Source: Leptodactylus fallax
Lineage: Eukaryota; Chordata; Amphibia; Anura; Leptodactylidae
Direction of reading: 5' to 3'
Length of the DNA stretch: 64,000 nt
NCBI GenBank assembly: GCA_947044405.1
Contig: CAMRHE010000197.1
Location: 1 to 64,000, forward strand
The notes beneath the pieces were generated by a model, which saw nothing but the letters and a program-made list of their open reading frames with translations, did not search any database and had not been told where the DNA came from. Made by a program: the position numbers and the translations under genes. This document shows, one piece after another, positions 13,586 through 25,400 of this stretch (the first letter of the stretch is position 1; each line of letters begins with the position of its first letter).

Positions 13586-14763
13586 TATAGAGCAGGCTAA
13601 ATTCTAGTGGGCAAAGGGACCTGGTCCTTCTGCTGAAAACTAGCTATCTGTAGTGGGCAAAGGGACCTGGTCCTTTAGCCCACTAGGATTTAGCATTCTC
13701 ATACAGAGCAGGCTAAATTCTAGTGGGCAAAGGGACCTGGTCCTTCTGCTGAAAACTAGCTATCTGTAGTGGGCAAAGGGACCTGGTCCTTTAGCCCACT
13801 AGGATTTAGCATTCTCATACAGAGCAGGCTAAATTCTAGTGGGCAAAAGGACGTGGTCCTTCTGCTGAAAACTAGCTATCTGTAGTGGGCAAAGGGACAT
13901 GGTCCTTTAGCCCACTAGGATTTAGCATTCTCATACAGAGCAGGCTAAATTCTAGTGGGCAAAAGGACCTGGTCCTTCTGCTGAAAACTAGCTATCTGTA
14001 GTGGGCAAAGGGACCTGGTCCTTTAGCCCACTAGGATTTAGCATTCTCATACAGAGCAGGCTAAATTCTAGTGGGCAAAGGGAACTGGTCCTTTTGCTGA
14101 AAACTAGCTATCTGTAGTGGGCAAAGGGACCTGGTCCTTTAGCCCACTAGGATTTAGCATTCTCATACAGAGCAGGCTAAATTCTAGTGGGCAAAGGGAT
14201 CTGTTCCTTCTGCTGAAAACTAGCTATCTTAGCGGGCAAAGGGACCTGGTCCTTTAGCCCACTAGGATTTAGCATTCTCATATAGAGCAGGCTAAACTCT
14301 AGTGGGCAAAGGGACCTGGTCCTTCTGCTGAAAACTAGCTATCTCTAGTGGGCAAAGGGACCTGGTCCTTTAGCCCACTAGGATTTAGCATTCTCATATA
14401 GAGAAGGCTAAATGCTAGTGGACAGAAGGACCAGGTCCTTTAGCCCACTAGGATTTAGCATTCTCATATAGAGCAGGCTAAATTCTAGTGGGCAAAGGGA
14501 CCTGGTCCTTCTGCTGAAAACTAGCTATCTGTAGTGGGCAAAGGGACCTGGTCCTTTAGCCCACTAGGATTTAGTATTCTCATACAGAGCAGGCTAAATT
14601 CTAGTGGGCAAAGGGACCTGGTCCTTCTGCTGAAAACTAGCTATCTGTAGTGGGCAAAGGGACCTAGTGCTTTAGCCCAATAGGATTTAGTATTCTCATA
14701 TAGAGCAGGCTAAATTCTAGTGGGCAAAGGGACCTGGTCCTTCTGCTGAAAACTAGCTATCTC

Positions 14764-14973
14764 TAGTGGGCAAAGGGACCTGGTCCTTTAGCCCACTAGG
14801 ATTTAGCATTCTCATATAGAGAAGGCTAAATGCTAGTGGGCAGAAGGACCAGGTCCTTTAGCCCACTAGGATTTAGCATTCTCATATAGAGCAGGCTAAA
14901 TTCTAGTGGGCAAAGGGACCTGGTCCTTTAGCCCACTAGGATTTAGCATTCTCATACAGAGCAGGCTAAATTC
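14764..14973 (+). repeat. A-A'-A run lacking module B (copy 1)
   Basis: Three 70-bp modules follow one another at 14764, 14834 and 14904 before the next B at 14974. The third begins with a normal TAGTGGGCAAAGGGACC and goes straight to TTTAGCCC. The same arrangement recurs at 38918-39127, exactly 24,154 bp away, so it is part of a copied segment and not an isolated error. Confidence 0.85.
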
Positions 14974-15065
14974 TAGTGGGCAAAGGGACCTGGTCCTTTT
15001 GCTGAAAACTAGCTATCTGTAGTGGGCAAAGGGACATGGTCCTTTAGCCCACTAGGATTTAGCAT

Positions 15066-16448
15066 GCTCTTACAGAGCAGGCTAAATTCTAGTGGGCAAA
15101 AGGACCTGGTCCTTCTGCTGAAAACTAGCTATCTGTAGTGGGCAAAGGGACCTGGTCCTTTAGCCCACTAGGATTTAGCATTCTCATACAGAGCAGGCTA
15201 AATTCTAGTGGGCAAAGGGACCTGGTCCTTTTGCTGAAAACTAGCTATCTGTAGTGGGCAAAGGGACCTGGTCCTTTAGCCCACTAGGATTTAGCATTCT
15301 CATACAGAGCAGGCTAAATTCTAGTGGGCAAAGGGATCTGTTCCATCTGCTGAAAACTAGCTATCTTAGCGGGCAAAGGGACCTGGTCCTTTAGCCCACT
15401 ACGATTTAGCATTCTCATATAGAGCAGGCTAAATTCTAGTGGGCAAAGGGACCTGGTCCTTCTGCTGAAAACTAGCTATCTCTAGTGGGCAAAGGGACCT
15501 GGTCCTTTAGCCCACTAGGATTTAGCATTCTCATATAGAGAAGGCTAAATGCTAGTGGACAGAAGGACCAGATCCTTTAGCCCACTAGGATTTAGCATTC
15601 TCATATAGAGCAGGCTAAATTCAATTGGGCAAAGGGACCTGGTCCTTCTGCTGAAAACTAGCTATCTGTAGTGGGCAAAGGGACCTGGTGCTTTAGCCCA
15701 ATAGGATTTAGTATTCTCATACAGAGCAGGCTAAATTCTAGTGGGCAAAAAGACCTGGTCCTTTTGCTGAAAACTAGCTATCTGTAGTGGGCAAAGGGAC
15801 CTGGTCCTTTAGCCCACTAGGATTTAGCATTCTCATACAGAGCAGGCTAAATTCTAGTGGGCAAAGGGACCTGGTCCTTCTGCTGAAAACTAGCTATCTG
15901 TAGTGGGCAAAGGGACCTGGTCCTTTAGCCCACTAGGATTTAGCATTCTCATACAGAGCAGGCTAAATTCTAGTGGGCCAAGGGACCTGGTCCTTCTGCT
16001 GAAAACTAGCTATCTCTAGTGGGCAAAGGGACCTGGTGCTTTAGCCCACTAGGATTTAGCATTCTCATACAGAGCAGGCTAAATTCTAGTGGGCAAAAGG
16101 ACCTGGTCCTTCTGCTGAAAACTAGCTATCTCTAGTGGGCAAAGGGACCTGGTCCTTTAGCCCACTAGGATTTAGCATTCTCATACAGAGCAGGCTAAAT
16201 TCTAGTGGGCAAAGGGACCTGGTCCTTTTGCTGAAAACTAGCTATCTGTAGTGGGCAAAGGGACATGGTCCTTTAGCCCACTAGGATTTAGCATTCTCAT
16301 ACAGAGCAGGCTAAATTCTAGTGGGCAAAAGGACCTGGTCCTTCTGCTGAAAACTAGCTATCTGTAGTGGGCAAAGGGACCTGGTCCTTTAGCCCACTAG
16401 GATTTAGCATTCTCATACAGAGCAGGCTAAATTCTAGTGGGCAAAGGG
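15066..16448 (+). repeat. Higher-order block, copy 2
   Basis: The markers lie at exactly +3,417 bp from copy 1: TTCAATTGGG at 15620, GGCCAAGG at 15977 and GATCTGTTCC at 16448. The preceding sequence also belongs to the 24,154-bp duplication shared with the 39-40 kb region. Confidence 0.85.
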
Positions 16449-16640
16449 ATCTGTTCCTTCTGCTGAAAACTAGCTATCTTAGCGGGCAAAGGGACCTGGT
16501 CCTTTAGCCCACTAGGATTTAGCATTCTCATATAGAGCAGGCTAAATTCTAGTGGGCAAAGGGACCTGGTCCTTCTGCTGAAAACTAGCTATCTCTAGTG
16601 GGCAAAGGGACCTGGTCCTTTAGCCCACTAGGATTTAGCA

Positions 16641-16659
16641 CTAAAAACCCCCCCCCACA
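16641..16659 (+). other. Insertion with nine-base C run
   Basis: Between GGATTTAGCA and TTCTCATACAG there is an extra CTAAAAA, nine C and ACA (C run 16648-16656). It lies in the same monomer of the 24,154-bp duplicated segment as the C9 run at 40810-40818. The A' module expected next is absent. Confidence 0.75.
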
Positions 16660-18543
16660 TTCTCATACAGAGCAGGCTAAATTCTAGTGGGCAAAGGGAC
16701 CTGGTCCTTCTGCTGAAAACTAGCTATCTGTAGTGGGCAAAGGGACCTGGTCCTTTAGCCCACTAGGATTTAGCATTCTCATATAGAGCAGGCTAAATTC
16801 TAGTGGGCAAAGGGACCTGGTCCTTCTGCTGAAAACTAGCTATCTGTAGTGGGCAAAGGGACCTGGTCCTTTAGCCCACTAGGATTTAGCATTCTCATAT
16901 AGAGCAGGCTAAATTCTAGTGGGCAAAGGGACCTGGTCCTTCTGCTGAAAACTAGCTATCTGTAGTGGGCAAAGGGACCTGGTCCTTTAGCCCACTAGGA
17001 TTTAGTATTCTCATACAGAGCAGGCTAAATTCTAGTGGGCAAAAGGACCTGGTCCTTTTGCTGAAAACTAGCTATCTGTAGTGGGCAAAGGGACCTGGTC
17101 CTTTAGCCCACTAGGATTTAGCATTCTCATACAGAGCAGGCTAAATTCTAGTGGGCAAAGGGACCTGGTCCTTCTGCTGAAAACTAGCTATCTGTAGTGG
17201 GCAAAGGGACCTGGTCCTGCTTTAGCCCACTAGGATTTAGCATTCTCATACAGAGCAGGCTAAATTCTAGTGGGCAAAAGGACCTGGTCCTTCTGCTGAA
17301 AACTAGCTATCTGTAGTGGGCAAAGGGACCTGGTCCTTTAGCCCACTAGGATTTAGCATTCTCATACAGAGCAGGCTAAATTCTAGTGGGCAAAGGGACC
17401 TGGTCCTTTTGCTGAAAACTAGCTATCTGTAGTGGGCAAAGGGACCTGGTCCTTTAGCCCACTAGGATTTAGCATTCTCATACAGAGCAGGCTAAATTCT
17501 AGTGGGCAAAGGGACCTGGTCCTTCTGCTGAAAACTAGCTATCTGTAGTGGGCAAAGGGACCTGGTCCTTTAGCCCACTAGGATTTAGCATTCTCATATA
17601 GAGCAGGCTAAATTCTAGTGGGCAAAGGGACCTGGTCCTTCTGCTGAAAACTAGCTATCTGTAGTGGGCAAAGGGACCTGGTCCTTTAGCCCACTAGGAT
17701 TTAGCATTCTCATACAGAGCAGGCTAAATTCTAGTGGGCAAAAGGACCTGGTCCTTCTGCTGAAAACTAGCTATCTGTAGTGGGCAAAGGGACCTGGTCC
17801 TTTAGCCCACTAGGATTTAGCATTCTCACATAGAGAAGGCTAAATGCTAGTGGACAGAAGGACCAGATCCTTTAGCCCACTAGGATTTAGCATTCTCATA
17901 TAGAGCAGGCTAAATTCAAGTGGGCAAAGGGACCTGGTCCTTCTGCTGAAAACTAGCTATCTGTAGTGGGCAAAGGGACCTGGTCCTTTAGCCCACTAGG
18001 ATTTAGTATTCTCATACAGAGCAGGCTAAATTCTAGTGGGCAAAAGGACCTGGTCCTTTTGCTGAAAACTAGCTATCTGTAGTGGGCAAAGGGACCTGGT
18101 CCTTTAGCCCACTAGGATTTAGCATTCTCATACAGAGCAGGCTAAATTCTAGTGGGCAAAGGGACCTGGTCCTTCTGCTGAAAACTAGCTATCTGTAGTG
18201 GGCAAAGGGACCTGGTCCTTTAGCCCACTAGGATTTAGCATTCTCATACAGAGCAGGCTAAATTCTAGTGGGCAAAGGGACCTGGTCCTTCTGCTGAAAA
18301 CTAGCTATCTCTAGTGGGCAAAGGGACCTGGTCCTTTAGCCCACTAGGATTTAGCATTCTCATACAGAGCAGGCTAAATTCTAGTGGGCAAAAGGACCTG
18401 GTCCTTCTGCTGAAAACTAGCTATCTCTAGTGGGCAAAGGGACCTGGTCCTTTAGCCCACTAGGATTTAGCATTCTCATACAGAGCAGGCTAAATTCTAG
18501 TGGGCAAAGGGACCTGGTCCTTTTGCTGAAAACTAGCTATCTG

Positions 18544-18578
18544 TAGTGGGCAAAGGGACCTGGTCCTTTAGCCCACTA
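18544..18578. repeat. 35-bp inner dyad at the start of module A
   Basis: TAGTGGGCAAAGGGACC is followed by a single T and then GGTCCTTTAGCCCACTA. The 17-base arms pair except for one A/A mismatch and one G/T wobble. This dyad overlaps the left arm of the 81-bp palindrome, so the two structures are mutually exclusive on the same strand. The equivalent place in module B keeps only the core AAGGACC-T-GGTCCTT. Confidence 0.9.
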
Positions 18579-18613
18579 GGATTTAGCATTCTCATACAGA
18601 GCAGGCTAAATTC
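18544..18613 (+). repeat. Module A of the monomer (70 bp)
   Basis: It starts TAGTGGGCAAAGGGACC, passes through TTTAGCCCACTAGGATTTAGC, and ends GAGCAGGCTAAATTC. It shares its first 25 bp with module B, apart from one A/G difference. It contains the whole left arm, the loop and the first part of the right arm of the main palindrome. A modules can follow each other directly (A-A'), which shows that A is a unit of exchange independent of B. Confidence 0.9.
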
Positions 18614-18636
18614 TAGTGGGCAAAAGGACCTGGTCC
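18556..18636. repeat. 81-bp imperfect palindrome within the monomer
   Basis: The left arm is 18556-18593, the loop ATACA is 18594-18598, and the right arm is 18599-18636. Pairing base by base, 33 of 38 positions are complementary. The mismatches are T/T, A/A, G/T (wobble in RNA), A/G and T/C at consensus pairs 18/88, 27/79, 37/69, 45/61 and 47/59. The structure recurs in most A-B monomers, with the loop alternating between ATACA and ATATA. It could extrude as a cruciform in DNA or fold as a long hairpin in RNA; both are inferences. Confidence 0.9.
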
Positions 18637-18659
18637 TTCTGCTGAAAACTAGCTATCTG
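18614..18659 (+). repeat. Module B of the monomer (46 bp)
   Basis: It starts TAGTGGGCAAAAGGACC with TGGTCCTT next, as module A does, and then diverges to CTGCTGAAAACTAGCTATCTG. The first 25 bp match A, consistent with A and B sharing an ancestral palindromic half-unit. B is sometimes absent (A-A' pairs) or doubled (B-B pairs near 30,081, 37,713 and 49,473), as expected from unequal exchange between the shared 25-bp blocks. Confidence 0.9.
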
Positions 18660-20444
18660 TAGTGGGCAAAGGGACCTGGTCCTTTAGCCCACTAGGATTT
18701 AGCATTCTCATACAGAGCAGGCTAAATTCTAGTGGGCAAAGGGACCTGGTCCTTCTGCTGAAAACTAGCTATCTGTAGTGGGCAAAGGGACCTGGTCCTT
18801 TAGCCCACTAGGATTTAGCATTCTCATACAGAGCAGGCTAAATTCTAGTGGGCAAAGGGACCTGGTCCTTCTGCTGAAAACTAGCTATCTGTAGTGGGCA
18901 AAGGGACCTGGTCCTTTAGCCCACTAGGATTTAGCATTCTCATATAGAGCAGGCTAAATTCTAGTGGGCAAAGGGACCTGGTCCTTCTGCTGAAAACTAG
19001 CTATCTCTAGTGGGCAAAGGGACCTGGTCCTTTAGCCCACTAGGATTTAGCATTCTCATATAGAGCAGGCTAAATTCTAGTGGGCAAAGGGACCTGGTCC
19101 TTCTGCTGAAAACTAGCTATCTGTAGTGGGCAAAGGGACCTGGTGCTTTAGCCCACTAGGATTTAGTATTCTCATACAGAGCAGGCTAAATTCTAGTGGG
19201 CAAAAGGACCTGGTCCTTTTGCTGAAAACTAGCTATCTGTAGTGGGCAAAGGGACCTGGTCCTTTAGCCCACTAGGATTTAGCATTCTCATACAGAGCAG
19301 GCTAAATTCTAGTGGGCAAAGGGACCTGGTCCTTCTGCTGAAAACTAGCTATCTGTAGTGGGCAAAGGGACCTGGTCCTTTAGCCCACTAGGATTTAGCA
19401 TTCTCATACAGAGCAGGCTAAATTCTAGTGGGCAAAGGGACCTGGTCCTTCTGCTGAAAACTAGCTATCTGTAGTGGGCAAAGGGACCTGGTCCTTTAGC
19501 CCACTAGGATTTAGCATTCTCATACAGAGCAGGCTAAATTCTAGTGGGCAAAGGGACCTGGTCCTTTTGCTGAAAACTAGCTATCTGTAGTGGGCAAAGG
19601 GACCTGGTCCTTTAGCCCACTAGGATTTAGTATTCTCATACCGAGCAGGCTAAATTCTAGTGGGCAAAAGGACCTGGTCCTTTTGCTGAAAACTAGCTAT
19701 CTGTAGTGGGCAAAGGGACCTGGTCCTTTAGCCCACTAGGATTTAGCATTCTCATACAGAGCAGGCTAAATTCTAGTGGGCAAAAGGACCTGGTCCTTCT
19801 GCTGAAAACTAGCTATCTCTAGTGGGCAAAGGGACCTGGTCCTTTAGCCCACTAGGATTTAGCATTCTCATACAGAGCAGGCTAAATTCTAGTGGGCAAA
19901 GGGACCTGGTCCTTTTGCTGAAAACTAGCTATCTGTAGTGGGCAAAGGGACATGGTCCTTTAGCCCACTAGGATTTAGCATTCTCATACAGAGCAGGCTA
20001 AATTCTAGTGGGCAAAAGGACCTGGTCCTTCTGCTGAAAACTAGCTATCTGTAGTGGGCAAAGGGACCTGGTCCTTTAGCCCACTAGGATTTAGCATTCT
20101 CATACAGAGCAGGCTAAATTCTAGTGGGCAAAGGGACCTGGTCCTTTTGCTGAAAACTAGCTATCTGTAGTGGGCAAAGGGACCTGGTCCTTTAGCCCAC
20201 TAGGATTTAGCATTCTCATACAGAGCAGGCTAAATTCTAGTGGGCAAAGGGATCTGGTCCTTCTGCTGAAAACTAGCTATCTTAGCGGGCAAAGGGACCT
20301 GGTCCTTTAGCCCACTAGGATTTAGCATTCTCATATAGAGCAGGCTAAATTCTAGTGGGCAAAGGGACCTGGTCCTTCTGCTGAAAACTAGCTATCTCTA
20401 GTGGGCAAAGGGACCTGGTCCTTTAGCCCACTAGGATTTAGCAT

Positions 20445-21356
20445 GCTCTTACAGAGCAGGCTAAATTCTAGTGGGCAAAAGGACCTGGTCCTTCTGCTGA
20501 AAACTAGCTATCTGTAGTGGGCAAAGGGACCTGGTCCTTTAGCCCACTAGGATTTAGCATTCTCATACAGAGCAGGCTAAATTCTAGTGGGCAAAGGGAC
20601 CTGGTCCTTTTGCTGAAAACTAGCTATCTGTAGTGGGCAAAGGGACCTGGTCCTTTAGCCCACTAGGATTTAGCATTCTCATACAGAGCAGGCTAAATTC
20701 TAGTGGGCAAAGGGATCTGTTCCATCTGCTGAAAACTAGCTATCTTAGCGGGCAAAGGGACCTGGTCCTTTAGCCCACTAGGATTTAGCATTCTCATATA
20801 GAGCAGGCTAAATTCTAGTGGGCAAAGGGACCTGGTCCTTCTGCTGAAAACTAGCTATCTCTAGTGGGCAAAGGGACCTGGTCCTTTAGCCCACTAGGAT
20901 TTAGCATTCTCATATAGAGAAGGCTAAATGCTAGTGGACAGAAGGACCAGATCCTTTAGCCCACTAGGATTTAGCATTCTCATATAGAGCAGGCTAAATT
21001 CAATTGGGCAAAGGGACCTGGTCCTTCTGCTGAAAACTAGCTATCTGTAGTGGGCAAAGGGACCTGGTGCTTTAGCCCACTAGGATTTAGTATTCTCATA
21101 CAGAGCAGGCTAAATTCTAGTGGGCAAAAGGACCTGGTCCTTTTGCTGAAAACTAGCTATCTGTAGTGGGCAAAGGGACATGGTCCTTTAGCCCACTAGG
21201 ATTTAGCATTCTCATACAGAGCAGGCTAAATTCTAGTGGGCAAAGGGACCTGGTCCTTCTGCTGAAAACTAGCTATCTGTAGTGGGCAAAGGGACCTGGT
21301 CCTTTAGCCCACTAGGATTTAGTATTCTCATACAGAGCAGGCTAAATTCTAGTGGG
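20445..21356 (+). repeat. Partial higher-order block
   Basis: The left part of the block matches the full copies: GCTCTTAC at 20445, TTCAATTGGG at 20999, GGCCAAGG at 21356, all at +5,379 or +5,736 relative to copies 2 and 1 respectively depending on marker. The downstream part then follows a different variant order. Confidence 0.75.
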
Positions 21357-22353
21357 CCAAGGGACCTGGTCCTTCTGCTGAAAACTAGCTATCTCTAGTG
21401 GGCAAAGGGACCTGGTGCTTTAGCCCACTAGGATTTAGCATTCTCATACAGAGCAGGCTAAATTCTAGTGGGCAAAAGGACCTGGTCCTTCTGCTGAAAA
21501 CTAGCTATCTGTAGTGGGCAAAGGGACCTGGTCCTTTAGCCCACTAGGATTTAGCATTCTCATACAGAGCAGGCTAAATTCTAGTGGGCAAAGGGACCTG
21601 GTCCTTCTGCTGAAAACTAGCTATCTTAGCGGGCAAAGGGACCTGGTCCTTTAGCCCACTAGGATTTAGCATTCTCATACAGAGCAGGCTAAATTCTAGT
21701 GGGCAAAGGGACCTGGTCCTTCTGCTGAAAACTAGCTATCTCTAGTGGGCAAAGGGACCTGGTCCTTTAGCCCACTAGGATTTAGCATTCTCATACAGAG
21801 CAGGCTAAATTCTAGTGGGCAAAGGGACCTGGTCCTTCTGCTGAAAACTAGCTATCTGTAGTGGGCAAAGGGACCTGGTCCTTTAGCCCACTAGGATTTA
21901 GCATTCTCATACAGAGCAGGCTAAATTCTAGTGGGCAAAGGGACCTGGTCCTTTTGCTGAAAACTAGCTATCTGTAGTGGGCAAAGGGACCTGGTCCTTT
22001 AGCCCACTAGGATTTAGCATTCTCATACAGAGCAGGCTAAATTCTAGTGGGCAAAGGGATCTGTTCCTTCTGCTGAAAACTAGCTATCTTAGCGGGCAAA
22101 GGGACCTGGTCCTTTAGCCCACTAGGATTTAGCATTCTCATATAGAGCAGGCTAAATTCTAGTGGGCAAAGGGACCTGGTCCTTCTGCTGAAAACTAGCT
22201 ATCTCTAGTGGGCAAAGGGACCTGGTCCTTTAGCCCACTAGGATTTAGCATTCTCATACAGAGCAGGCTAAATTCTAGTGGGCAAAAGGACCTGGTCCTT
22301 CTGCTGAAAACTAGCTATCTGTAGTGGGCAAAGGGACCTGGTCCTTTAGCCCA

Positions 22354-22400
22354 CGGCATCCAAAAAAAAGAAAAAAGTGGGAGGCCCTCCTTTAGCCCAG
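22354..22400 (+). other. A-rich interruption
   Basis: After TTTAGCCCAC there is GGCATCC, an A8-G-A6 run and GTGGGAGGCCCTCC before TTTAGCCCAGGATTTAGC resumes. It replaces part of the monomer where an A' module is expected from related blocks. I see no terminal repeats or target duplication marking it as a mobile element. Confidence 0.7.
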
Positions 22401-25400
22401 GATTTAGCATTCTCATATAGAGCAGGCTAAATTCAAGTGGGCAAAGGGACCTGGTCCTTCTGCTGAAAACTAGCTATCTGTAGTGGGCAAAGGGACCTGG
22501 TGCTTTAGCCCACTAGGATTTAGTATTCTCATACAGAGCAGGCTAAATTCTAGTGGGCAAACGGACCTGGTCCTTTTGCTGAAAACTAGCTATCTGTAGT
22601 GGGCAAAGGGACATGGTCCTTTAGCCCACTAGGATTTAGCATTCTCATACAGAGCAGGCTAAATTCTAGTGGGCAAAGGGACCTGGTCCTTCTGCTGAAA
22701 ACTAGCTATCTGTAGTGGGCAAAGGGACCTGGTCCTTTAGCCCACTAGGATTTAGCATTCTCATACAGAGCAGGCTAAATTCTAGTGGGCAAAGGGACCT
22801 GGTCCTTCTGCTGAAAACTAGCTATCTCTAGTGGGCAAAGGGACCTGGTCCTTTAGCCCACTAGGATTTAGCATTCTCATACAGAGCAGGCTAAATTCTA
22901 GTGGGCAAAAGGACCTGGTCCTTCTGCTGAAAACTAGCTATCTCTAGTGGGCAAAGGGACCTGGTCCTTTAGCCCACTAGGATTTAGCATTCTCATACAG
23001 AGCAGGCTAAATTCTAGTGGGCAAAGGGACCTGGTCCTTTTGCTGAAAACTAGCTATCTGTAGTGGGCAAAGGGACCTGGTCCTTTAGCCCACTAGGATT
23101 TAGCATTCTCATACAGAGCAGGCTAAATTCTAGTGGGCAAAAGGACCTGGTCCTTCTGCTGAAAACTAGCTATCTGTAGTGGGCAAAGGGACCTGGTCCT
23201 TTAGCCCACTAGGATTTAGCATTCTCATACAGAGCAGGCTAAATTCTAGTGGGCAAAGGGACCTGGTCCTTTTGCTGAAAACTAGCTATCTGTAGTGGGC
23301 AAAGGGACCTGGTCCTTTAGCCCACTAGGATTTAGCATTCTCATACAGAGCAGGCTAAATTCTAGTGGGCAAAGGGACCTGGTCCTTCTGCTGAAAACTA
23401 GCTATCTGTAGTGGGCAAAGGGACCTGGTCCTTTAGCCCACTAGGATTTAGCATTCTCATATAGAGCAGGCTAAATTCTAGTGGGCAAAGGGACCTGGTC
23501 CTTCTGCTGAAAACTAGCTATCTCTAGTGGGCAAAGGGACCTGGTCCTTTAGCCCACTAGGATTTAGCATTCTCATATAGAGAAGGCTAAATGCTAGTGG
23601 ACAGAAGGACCAGATCCTTTAGCCCACTAGGATTTAGCATTCTCATATAGAGCAGGCTAAATTCAATTGGGCAAAGGGACCTGGTCCTTCTGCTGAAAAC
23701 TAGCTATCTGTAGTGGGCAAAGGGACCTGGTGCTTTAGCCCACTAGGATTTAGTATTCTCATACAGAGCAGGCTAAATTCTAGTGGGCAAAGGGACCTGG
23801 TCCTTTTGCTGAAAACTAGCTATCTGTAGTGGGCAAAGGGACATGGTCCTTTAGCCCACTAGGATTTAGCATTCTCATACAGAGCAGGCTAAATTCTAGT
23901 GGGCAAAGGGACCTGGTCCTTCTGCTGAAAACTAGCTATCTGTAGTGGGCAAAGGGACCTGGTCCTTTAGCCCACTAGGATTTAGTATTCTCATACAGAG
24001 CAGGCTAAATTCTAGTGGGCAAAGGGACCTGGTCCTTCTGCTGAAAACTAGCTATCTGTAGTGGGCAAAGGGACCTGGTCCTTTAGCCCACTAGGATTTA
24101 GCATTCTCATACAGAGCAGGCTAAATTCTAGTGGGCAAAGGGACCTGGTCCTTTTGCTGAAAACTAGCTATCTGTAGTGGGCAAAGGGACCTGGTCCTTT
24201 AGCCCACTAGGATTTAGCATTCTCATACAGAGCAGGCTAAATTCTAGTGGGCAAAAGGACCTGGTCCTTCTGCTGAAAACTAGCTATCTCTAGTGGGCAA
24301 AGGGACCTGGTCCTTTAGCCCACTAGGATTTAGCATTCTCATACAGAGCAGGCTAAATTCTAGTGGGCAAAGGGACCTGGTCCTTTTGCTGAAAACTAGC
24401 TATCTGTAGTGGGCAAAGGGACCTGGTCCTTTAGCCCACTAGGATTTAGCATTCTCATACAGAGCAGGCTAAATTCTAGTGGGCAAAAGGACCTGGTCCT
24501 TCTGCTGAAAACTAGCTATCTGTAGTGGGCAAAGGGACCTGGTCCTTTAGCCCACTAGGATTTAGCATTCTCATACAGAGCAGGCTAAATTCTAGTGGGC
24601 AAAGGGACCTGGTCCTTTTGCTGAAAACTAGCTATCTGTAGTGGGCAAAGGGACCTGGTCCTTTAGCCCACTAGGATTTAGCATTCTCATACAGAGCAGG
24701 CTAAATTCTAGTGGGCAAAGGGACCTGGTCCTTCTGCTGAAAACTAGCTATCTGTAGCGGGCAAAGGGACCTGGTCCTTTAGCCCACTAGGATTTAGCAT
24801 TCTCATACAGAGCAGGCTAAATTCTAGTGGGCAAAGGGACCTGGTCCTTCTGCTGAAAACTAGCTATCTCTAGTGGGCAAAGGGACCTGGTCCTTTAGCC
24901 CACTAGGATTTAGCATGCTCATACAGAGCAGGCTAAATTCTAGTGGGCAAAAGGACCTGGTCCTTCTGCTGAAAACTAGCTATCTGTAGTGGGCAAAGGG
25001 ACCTGGTCCTTTAGCCCACTAGGATTTAGCATTCTCATACAGAGCAGGCTAAATTCTAGTGGGCAAAGGGACCTGGTCCTTTTGCTGAAAACTAGCTATC
25101 TGTAGTGGGCAAAGGGACCTGGTCCTTTAGCCCACTAGGATTTAGCATTCTCATACAGAGCAGGCTAAATTCTAGTGGGCAAAGGGATCTGTTCCATCTG
25201 CTGAAAACTAGCTATCTTAGCGGGCAAAGGGACCTGGTCCTTTAGCCCACTACGATTTAGCATTCTCATATAGAGCAGGCTAAATTCTAGTGGGCAAAGG
25301 GACCTGGTCCTTCTGCTGAAAACTAGCTATCTCTAGTGGGCAAAGGGACCTGGTCCTTTAGCCCACTAGGATTTAGCATTCTCATATAGAGAAGGCTAAA

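Larger units (their letters stand above)
13851..16448 (+). repeat. Segmental duplication inside the array, copy 1 (24,154-bp offset)
   Basis: Rare variants ACGTGG (13851), GGAACTGG (14081), AACTCTAG (14295), GCTCTTAC (15066), TTCAATTGGG (15620), GGCCAAGG (15977), GGTGCTTTAG (16036) and GATCTGTTCC (16448) all recur exactly 24,154 bp downstream. No net indel accumulates over about 2.6 kb, so copying was probably recent or homogenisation is continuing. Confidence 0.88.
18544..18659 (+). repeat. Reference monomer (116 bp)
   Basis: This copy is chosen as typical of the consensus. Module A spans 18544-18613 and module B spans 18614-18659. My base count for the consensus gives 29 G and 26 C of 116 (47% GC) and no CpG. 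CTAG occurs three times per monomer (in CACTAGG, TTCTAGTG and AACTAGCT), and GGACC and GGTCC occur twice each. The unit is neither 171-bp-like nor a simple microsatellite, and I do not recognise it as a named satellite family. Confidence 0.95.

Noticed and set aside
22354..22400. Mobile element insertion
   Set aside because: The extra sequence is only a few tens of bases, A-rich, with no terminal inverted repeats, no target-site duplication and no coding content.
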